Source: NIOZ-UU13 sp964417935
GTDB taxonomy: Bacteria > Planctomycetota > Phycisphaerae > Sedimentisphaerales > Anaerobacaceae
Assembly (NCBI GenBank): GCA_964417935.1
Contig: CAYQKF010000173.1
Coordinates: forward strand, 1 to 9,277
Direction: 5' to 3'
Length of the DNA stretch: 9,277 bases
In this document: positions 5,260-9,277 of the stretch, piece after piece
Numbering within the stretch: the stretch's first letter is position 1
How the letters are laid out: every line of letters begins with the position of its first letter
Notes under the pieces: model-generated
The model's database searches: none
Told to the model about the DNA's origin: nothing
What the model saw: only the letters and a program-made list of their open reading frames with translations
Translations under genes and position numbers: made by a program

Positions 5260-6486
5260 ATGGTGATTAGGATTCGAATAGCTGTCTTGTTTGTCTTGCT
5301 GTGGCGCGGCGGCGTATTTGCGCTGGAGCCGGACGAGATTCTCGTGATAGCCAACAGGCAAATTTCTGCATCGGAGCGGATTGCGGAGTACTACTGCGAA
5401 AAACGAAAGACACCGAACAACAACATCCTCTATCTGGCTTTGGGGTACAATCCGCGCGAGGGAATCAGCAGGGACGATTACGAACGCTCCCTCGCCTTAC
5501 CAATCAGAAGGGAGCTGCAGCGAAGGTTCCCCGGCGAAATCAGATGTTTGGTAACGACCTATGGCATACCTATCAAAGTAGGGCCGAGGGGGATGCTGCC
5601 GGGGATGGGAGGCAAACTAAACGAATTGAAGGGGCTTCTCAGGCAACAGAAACAAAAGCTTGAGCAACTGGAACAGGACCTTGCACTCGACCGCAAGCAG
5701 GTGTCGATTCAAAAAAAACAAATCAATCAAAAAATCTCTCAGATGCAGCTTGAGATTGACCGCATCGGTGGCAAAGAGACAAATGCGTCGGTGGACAGTG
5801 AATTATCGATGGTGTTGTTCCAACCCTATGATTTGTATCGATGGCAGCCTAATATGCTAAGGAATGACGTTCTGGGTTTGGGTTTCAGAACACTTATGGT
5901 TAGTCGGCTGGATGGGCCAAACTATAAAATAATCAAGGGCCTTATAGACAAAGCACTAACAGCGGAAAAGACAGGATTAAAAGGTATCGCCTACATCGAT
6001 TCACGAGGTATTGTAAAAAAGGATTTGTACGGTCATTTTGACCAATCTTTGCGGGATTTGGCGGCGTTTATACGTTCGAGTACGAAGATGCCAGTCAAAG
6101 CCGAACAAACAGGACAGCTTTTTATGCCCGGGAGTTGTCCACAGACGGCTGTTTATTGCGGCTGGTACAGCCTGGCCAAATATGTGGATGCCTTTGATTT
6201 TGTCGATGGTGCCGTTGGATTTCATATTGCCAGCATCGAGGCCAAAAAACTGCGGGACCCGAACAGCAGTACCTGGTGCGCTGCGATGCTGGCCGATGGC
6301 ATCACCGCTACGCTGGGTGCGGTGGACGAACCGTATCTTCACACTTTCCCTCATCCGAAACTATTCTTCGCAGAGCTGTTCAAAGGCGGCTGTCTCGTTG
6401 AGGCATACTACCATACAAAGCCGTTTAATTCCTGGCAATTGGTTCTGATAGGCGACCCGCTGTACAGACCCTTCAAAAAACAATAA
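5260..6486 (+). CDS. TIGR03790-family secreted protein with coiled-coil insertion, 408 aa
   Basis: This is an exported protein of the uncharacterised TIGR03790 family. The start is set by AGGA (5251-5254), 5 nt before the ATG. A type I signal peptide covers residues 1-21, with likely cleavage VFA|LEP. The mature protein opens with the family signature PDEILVIANRQ...AEYYCEKR (24-49), then TTYGIPIKVGPRG (99-111). A charged, Gln/Lys-rich coiled coil follows (about 119-172). Further family blocks are VDSELSM (178-184), DGAVGFHIAS (316-325), DGITATLGAVDEPYL (346-360) and GDPLYRPF (398-405). The C-terminal half resembles the layout of clan CD cysteine peptidases of family C25 (gingipain-like), including the Gly-Asp-Pro near the end. 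I cannot assign a Cys-His dyad with confidence, although His322 and Cys340 are in the region. It is convergent with the VanZ-like gene across a repeat hairpin. Confidence 0.87.
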   Translation: MVIRIRIAVLFVLLWRGGVFALEPDEILVIANRQISASERIAEYYCEKRKTPNNNILYLALGYNPREGISRDDYERSLALPIRRELQRRFPGEIRCLVTTYGIPIKVGPRGMLPGMGGKLNELKGLLRQQKQKLEQLEQDLALDRKQVSIQKKQINQKISQMQLEIDRIGGKETNASVDSELSMVLFQPYDLYRWQPNMLRNDVLGLGFRTLMVSRLDGPNYKIIKGLIDKALTAEKTGLKGIAYIDSRGIVKKDLYGHFDQSLRDLAAFIRSSTKMPVKAEQTGQLFMPGSCPQTAVYCGWYSLAKYVDAFDFVDGAVGFHIASIEAKKLRDPNSSTWCAAMLADGITATLGAVDEPYLHTFPHPKLFFAELFKGGCLVEAYYHTKPFNSWQLVLIGDPLYRPFKKQ

Positions 6487-6600
6487 AGACCACAGACTTC
6501 AGACTCAAGACTATAGACCAAAGTTGTTTGTCTTGTGTCCTGAGTCTTGGGTCTTATGTCTTGTGTCTTGGGTCTTGGGTCTTGGGTCTCGGGTTTTGTG
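6486..6600. repeat. inverted pair of 7-bp tandem repeat arrays
   Basis: On the plus strand five degenerate heptamers of type NAGACYN (6486-6520: AAGACCA, CAGACTT, CAGACTC, AAGACTA, TAGACCA) are followed by a 10-nt spacer. Ten heptamers of type TCTTGNG (6531-6600) come next, including three identical TCTTGGG units in a row at 6566-6586. The two arrays are complementary in phase (GTCTnnn against nnnAGAC). Transcripts from either side can therefore fold into a long imperfect hairpin that could end both convergent genes. The left array begins at the last base of the TIGR03790 stop codon. The right array and the spacer are translated as the end of the VanZ-like protein, whose stop lies in the left array. 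Confidence 0.85.
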
Positions 6601-7305
6601 AAATAACGCTATCAGATAGATTATGATAATGACGGCTGCAATTCCTACAACAGACAGGATTACTTCCCGCAGTCCGAAACCTTTGCCAAGAATCACGGAG
6701 AACAGTTTTACCGTCAACAGCAACACTGAAGGTACAGCCAACGCTGTTATCAGCCATTTCAGTTTAGGGGGTTTTAGGGAGAGGAATAGGTGTATATAAC
6801 AAACCCACAACGTACTAAAAATCGGGTAAGCAAATAGATGAAACATTGCGTTCGTAACCGGTATCAGCTCCGCCAGATTCGCTCGCGCAATATTCGTTAT
6901 GCCAAAGATAACCGCCCCGGTAACTAAAAGGGCGGCAGGCCAAAAGGTGAAAACTGAAAACAGAATCAAGCCTGTAAACGTACCTGCTATATTAGCAACA
7001 ACATCCATAACATCGCAATTACGCCCCATACAGCCCTGAAGCATTTCATCAACTGCCCCATATCCGGTTATCACGATAAACACCCACCATACGACAGATT
7101 TACGCCAAATTACCTTTTTGTCCGGGCTTACCGCGAACCAAAACAAAAATACTAAAATCAAATAAGCAAGGAAGTGTAGGCCTTTATCGGAAACGCCGGC
7201 TTTGCTGACAAGGCCGGGGACAGGTATATGCGCAAGAATAAAAAAGCTGAGCCAATAAAAAACCAACAAGATTATAGTTACCTTTTGTCGCCGCGATACA
7301 GCCAT
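6511..7305 (-). CDS. VanZ-like integral membrane protein, 264 aa
   Basis: VanZ-family membrane protein. The founding member gives low-level teicoplanin resistance in enterococci, but most homologues have no known role. The VanZ signatures are present in order: Asp40-Lys41-x-x-His44 (SDKGLHFLAY), Asp86-Glu87-x-x-Gln90 (GAVDEMLQ), then Arg95, Asp98, Asp101 and Asn105 (GRNCDVMDVVANIAG). About seven hydrophobic segments can be seen: near 10-27, 43-60, 70-85, 105-120, 122-138, 185-204 and 214-235. Those after residue 110 extend beyond the basic VanZ domain. Residues 238-258 are a 7-residue repeat (TRDPRPK, TQDTRHK, TQDSGHK) encoded by the 7-bp array, so this hydrophilic tail is translated microsatellite rather than ancestral protein. 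The start ATG at 7305 has no clear Shine-Dalgarno. It is convergent with the TIGR03790 gene and divergent from the nitroreductase fusion gene. Confidence 0.85.
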   Translation of the reverse strand: MAVSRRQKVTIILLVFYWLSFFILAHIPVPGLVSKAGVSDKGLHFLAYLILVFLFWFAVSPDKKVIWRKSVVWWVFIVITGYGAVDEMLQGCMGRNCDVMDVVANIAGTFTGLILFSVFTFWPAALLVTGAVIFGITNIARANLAELIPVTNAMFHLFAYPIFSTLWVCYIHLFLSLKPPKLKWLITALAVPSVLLLTVKLFSVILGKGFGLREVILSVVGIAAVIIIIYLIALFHKTRDPRPKTQDTRHKTQDSGHKTNNFGL

Positions 7306-7334
7306 TGAAACAACCCAAGAGAGTGCCTAGTACT

Positions 7335-7525
7335 CCATTTCAGAAATAGTACGACTACGAGATTGCCACCCCTTCGACTTCGCTCAGGGCTAAAGGCTTT
7401 TTCGGCTGCGCCTCGCTCGCAATGACGACGAATGCAGCCCTATGTCATTGCGAGGAGCCCTTCGGCTACGCTCAAGGTAAACTCCGCGACGAAGCAATCT
7501 CTTAATGTCTAACACTTTCTGATGG
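7335..7525. repeat. 191-bp palindromic intergenic repeat
   Basis: A long imperfect inverted repeat with arms of about 60-70 nt. The core of the left arm starts GAGATTGC (7359-7366) and ends CGCTCGCAATGAC (7414-7426). The right arm starts GTCATTGCGAG (7444-7454) and ends GCAATCTC (7494-7501). Outside the core the flanks also match imperfectly: CCATTTCAGAAA (7335-7346) against TTTCTGATGG (7516-7525). This is the GTCATTGCGAG...GCAATCTC class of dispersed repeat, distinct from the TGTCATTCTGAG class in the two elements further left. I see no target-site duplication. It lies in the 457-bp spacer between the divergent VanZ-like gene and the nitroreductase fusion. Confidence 0.6.
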
Positions 7526-7573
7526 CAGCATGGATACCAATAATCCTAACTGACGGACGGTAAAAAGTCAAAG

Positions 7574-7629
7574 TCGGTTTCTCAGTGTGGCGAACCCATA
7601 CTTATTGGACGTAGGCCCACACCTGCCGG
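7574..7629 (+). other. possible structured RNA or attenuating stem
   Basis: TCGG (7574-7577), CA (7583-7584) and GTGTGG (7585-7590) can pair with CCACAC (7617-7622), TG (7624-7625) and CCGG (7626-7629). This makes a 12-bp interrupted helix around a 26-nt loop with its own C-rich and G-rich segments. A GC-rich stretch (GGGCCCCC, 7645-7652) follows. The region sits upstream of the apparent -10 box of the next gene and so is not its leader. It could be a small RNA or simply leftover sequence. I compared it in mind with 6S, SRP and tmRNA and could not establish any of them. Confidence 0.2.
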
Positions 7630-7703
7630 ATGCGGAACAAAATAGGGCCCCCATTAACCAGCCAAAAATAAAGTTTAATCTGGGAAATTCGGGATTGAAT
7701 GTG

Positions 7704-7722
7704 TATAATATAAGTATATTAT
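7704..7722 (+). promoter_or_regulatory. -10 box overlapped by an 18-bp operator-like palindrome
   Basis: A consensus -10 box TATAAT (7704-7709) is overlapped by a perfect 8-bp inverted repeat, ATAATATA (7705-7712) and TATATTAT (7715-7722), with a 2-bp AG centre. No good -35 box is found 16-19 bp upstream. Transcription from here would start near 7716, about 47 nt before the chosen start at 7763. A dimeric repressor binding the palindrome would cover the -10 region. The AT-only composition raises the odds of a chance palindrome. Confidence 0.4.
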
Positions 7723-7762
7723 GAGCCGCCACTTCAAAAACTTGTTTTGGAGGACTAAGAAA

Positions 7763-8983
7763 ATGAAGCGTTTAACAATTCTTGGAATAGTCTTAGTTTG
7801 TTTCGCAGCACTTTGTCTCGGTCAGCGCAGGACTCGAACACCACAAAAGATAGTTCGACTTACAAAGCCGAATTTGACAGGAACGGTAAGTTTAGAGGAG
7901 GCCCTGGCCAAACGGCGAAGTGTACGCTTATTTGCGAACAAACCGCTCGAGTCTGAGCAGATTGGCCAATTGGCCTGGGCCGGTCAGGGCATAACAGACC
8001 AGCAAAGAGGTTTGCGAACGGCACCATCGGCAGGGGAGATTTATCCAATAGACTTATATTTTGCTACACAAGAGGGACTGTTTGTGTATCGACCCGCCAA
8101 ACACAGCCTGGAACAAACTTCAGACCAGGATGTCCGCAACGGCTTAGCGGCAGCGGCTTCGATGCAGGAATCGGTAGCCATGGCCGGCTGTAATATTATT
8201 GTTGCAGGCTCTGTCAGAAAACTTACAAGCCAGTTTCGTGAGAAGGCCAGAACATATATGCTCCTCGAAGCCGGACACATCGCCCAGAATATCCAACTGC
8301 AAGCCGTCTGCTTGGATTTGGGTTCTGTAACAATCGGCGGCTTCAATTCAAAGGACGTCAGCAGAACCTGCAGATTAACAAGGGGGCTGGAGCCGCTTTA
8401 TATAATTTGTGTCGGCTACCCAATAGAGCAAGCCGCAGCAGAAGCATTGAAAGACCAGGAGGGTACAGGAGCAAAAAGAGCAGCACTAATTGTTGCCAGT
8501 CAAAATTTCCGCGAGGAGGAGCTTTTCGAAACAAAACGGGCGCTCGATGCAGCAGCAATCCAAACAGTTATTGCAAGCACAAGAATAGGAATTCTACGAG
8601 GTATGCTCGGAAGAATGACTGAGGCAAATATTTTAGTGGGCCAATTGAGGGTCGAAGATTACGATGCGATAATCTTTATAGGCGGCTTGGGAGCCGTTGA
8701 ATATGTTGCCAATCCTGCTGCGTTGAATCTCGCCCGTGAGGCGGTGCGTCAGAGAAAGATTCTTGCGGCAATCGACACAGCACCTACTATCCTGGCCAAC
8801 GCCGGCGTGCTCACCGGTGTCAGAGCTACCAGTTTTTTGTCCGAACGTAACAGACTCATACTCGCCGGTGCTATATACACCGGCATCCCGGTCGAGCAGG
8901 ACAGATTGATAATAACCAGCAGCGGGCCGGCAGCCTCAATTCAATTCGCAGGATATGTTGTAGATGCCCTCGCCGGCAGATGA
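7763..8983 (+). CDS. exported SagB-type nitroreductase fused to DJ-1/PfpI domain, 406 aa
   Basis: A two-domain exported protein. I chose the ATG at 7763 because GGAGGA (7749-7754) lies 8 nt before it and the protein then opens with a proper signal peptide (MKRLTILGIVLVCFAALCLG, cleavage about 20). The in-frame ATG at 7721 sits in the promoter palindrome. Residues about 44-222 form a SagB/ThcOx-type nitroreductase fold that should bind FMN: KRRSVRLF (50-57), RTAPSAGEIYP (85-95) and LLEAGHIAQNIQLQAVCLDLGSVTIGGF (167-194). The Lys-Tyr pair of azoline-forming SagB/McbC oxidases appears as Gln157-Phe158, so azoline oxidation is unlikely. Residues about 238-404 form a DJ-1/PfpI domain (AALIVASQNFREEELFE; AIIFIGGLGAVEY; LAAIDTAPTILANAGVLTG). 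The nucleophile-elbow cysteine of AICHGP-like motifs is replaced: Asp338 and Thr339 occupy the Cys-His positions. A periplasmic flavin or redox role is inference. It is convergent with nadE, 31 bp away. Confidence 0.88.
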   Translation: MKRLTILGIVLVCFAALCLGQRRTRTPQKIVRLTKPNLTGTVSLEEALAKRRSVRLFANKPLESEQIGQLAWAGQGITDQQRGLRTAPSAGEIYPIDLYFATQEGLFVYRPAKHSLEQTSDQDVRNGLAAAASMQESVAMAGCNIIVAGSVRKLTSQFREKARTYMLLEAGHIAQNIQLQAVCLDLGSVTIGGFNSKDVSRTCRLTRGLEPLYIICVGYPIEQAAAEALKDQEGTGAKRAALIVASQNFREEELFETKRALDAAAIQTVIASTRIGILRGMLGRMTEANILVGQLRVEDYDAIIFIGGLGAVEYVANPAALNLAREAVRQRKILAAIDTAPTILANAGVLTGVRATSFLSERNRLILAGAIYTGIPVEQDRLIITSSGPAASIQFAGYVVDALAGR

Positions 8984-9014
8984 TTTCGCATACACAATCG
9001 CAGAGGAAATACGC

Positions 9015-9277
9015 CTATTGTTTGCAAGAACCGTAACGGTTTGTAATCGGCAGTCTTCTGTCTTTGCCGAAGGCCTTCGGTGTAATTCTTATCCCCGGGG
9101 GAGATTGCCTTCTTTTGTATTCGTTACGGTCAACCATACGAATTACACGCAGGACAACATCCTGTGGCAGGCCCGATTCAACAAGCTGCTGTGCGGATTT
9201 ATCTTCTTCAACGTAGCCTTTTAGAATTTTATCAAGTAAATCGTAATCCGGCAGTGAGTCGCTGTCTTTCTGGTCGG
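9015..9277 (-). CDS. nadE: NAD+ synthetase, C-terminal part (cut by window edge)
   Basis: The minus strand reads an open frame from the window end to a TAG stop at 9017-9015, giving the last 86 residues. It begins RPDQKDSDSLPDYDLLDKIL and continues through YVEEDKSAQQLVESG and VIRMVDRNEYKRRQSPPG to KAFGKDRRLPITNRYGS near the end. These are hallmark blocks of the C-terminus of glutamine-dependent NAD+ synthetase, which makes NAD+ from nicotinate adenine dinucleotide, ATP and glutamine in the cytoplasm. The synthetase ATP site and any N-terminal glutaminase domain lie outside the window, so the glutamine-dependent form is inferred from family similarity of the tail. The gene is convergent with the nitroreductase fusion. 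No terminator hairpin is seen in the 31-bp gap. Confidence 0.93.
   Translation of the reverse strand, partial: DQKDSDSLPDYDLLDKILKGYVEEDKSAQQLVESGLPQDVVLRVIRMVDRNEYKRRQSPPGIRITPKAFGKDRRLPITNRYGSCKQ

Noticed and set aside
7526..7700. 6S, SRP or tmRNA in the spacer before the nitroreductase fusion
   Set aside because: A stem and GC-rich motifs are present, but I could not match the diagnostic loops of any of these RNAs, so only a low-confidence structured region is reported.
7721..7762. Upstream ATG at 7721 for the nitroreductase fusion
   Set aside because: It lies in the promoter palindrome, gives 14 extra residues in front of a clean signal peptide, and lacks a ribosome binding site, whereas 7763 has GGAGGA at 8 nt.
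8964..9224. 86-codon plus-strand frame at the right end
   Set aside because: It is the shadow of the nadE C-terminus, whose conserved blocks read on the minus strand.

Overview
The window looks like bacterial chromosome from a planctomycete, most likely of the Phycisphaerae/Sedimentisphaerales type. This rests on a TIGR03790-family secreted protein, a lineage-style lipoprotein of unknown function, mostly single-gene transcription units and spacers full of dispersed palindromic repeats. The lineage is inferred from gene content; no rRNA or marker gene fixes it. There is no prophage, integrase, CRISPR array or complete IS transposase.

Layout, left to right: a tRNA-Thr(CGU) gene (3-74); a hairpin; a 461-residue lipoprotein of unknown function (+); a convergent nitrilase-superfamily amidohydrolase (-), whose ribosome binding site actually serves a 16-codon leader ORF ending in a TAATG overlap with the enzyme start; back-to-back promoters; a small monotopic sugar-phosphate transferase (+); a 192-bp transposon-like palindromic element; a KamA-family radical SAM aminomutase-like protein (+); a second, 161-bp palindromic element; a short hairpin-rich leader; a TIGR03790 exported protein with a coiled-coil insertion (+); an inverted pair of 7-bp tandem arrays lying between convergent genes and inside the end of the next one; a VanZ-like membrane protein (-); a third palindromic repeat, a possible structured RNA and an operator-like palindrome; an exported protein fusing a SagB-type nitroreductase domain to a DJ-1/PfpI domain (+); and the C-terminal 86 codons of NAD+ synthetase nadE (-), cut by the window edge.

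The genes do not form one operon or an evident pathway. Strand changes and repeat-filled spacers separate nearly all of them. A cell-envelope theme is visible: a lipoprotein, a phosphoglycosyl transferase, VanZ, and two proteins with signal peptides. The most interesting points are the exported SagB/DJ-1 fusion that lacks the DJ-1 nucleophilic cysteine; an aminomutase homologue that seems to lack the lysine-recognition aspartates; two palindromic elements with terminal inverted repeats and apparent 5-bp target duplications; and a 7-bp microsatellite that has become the C-terminus of the VanZ protein while forming a giant hairpin with its inverted partner.
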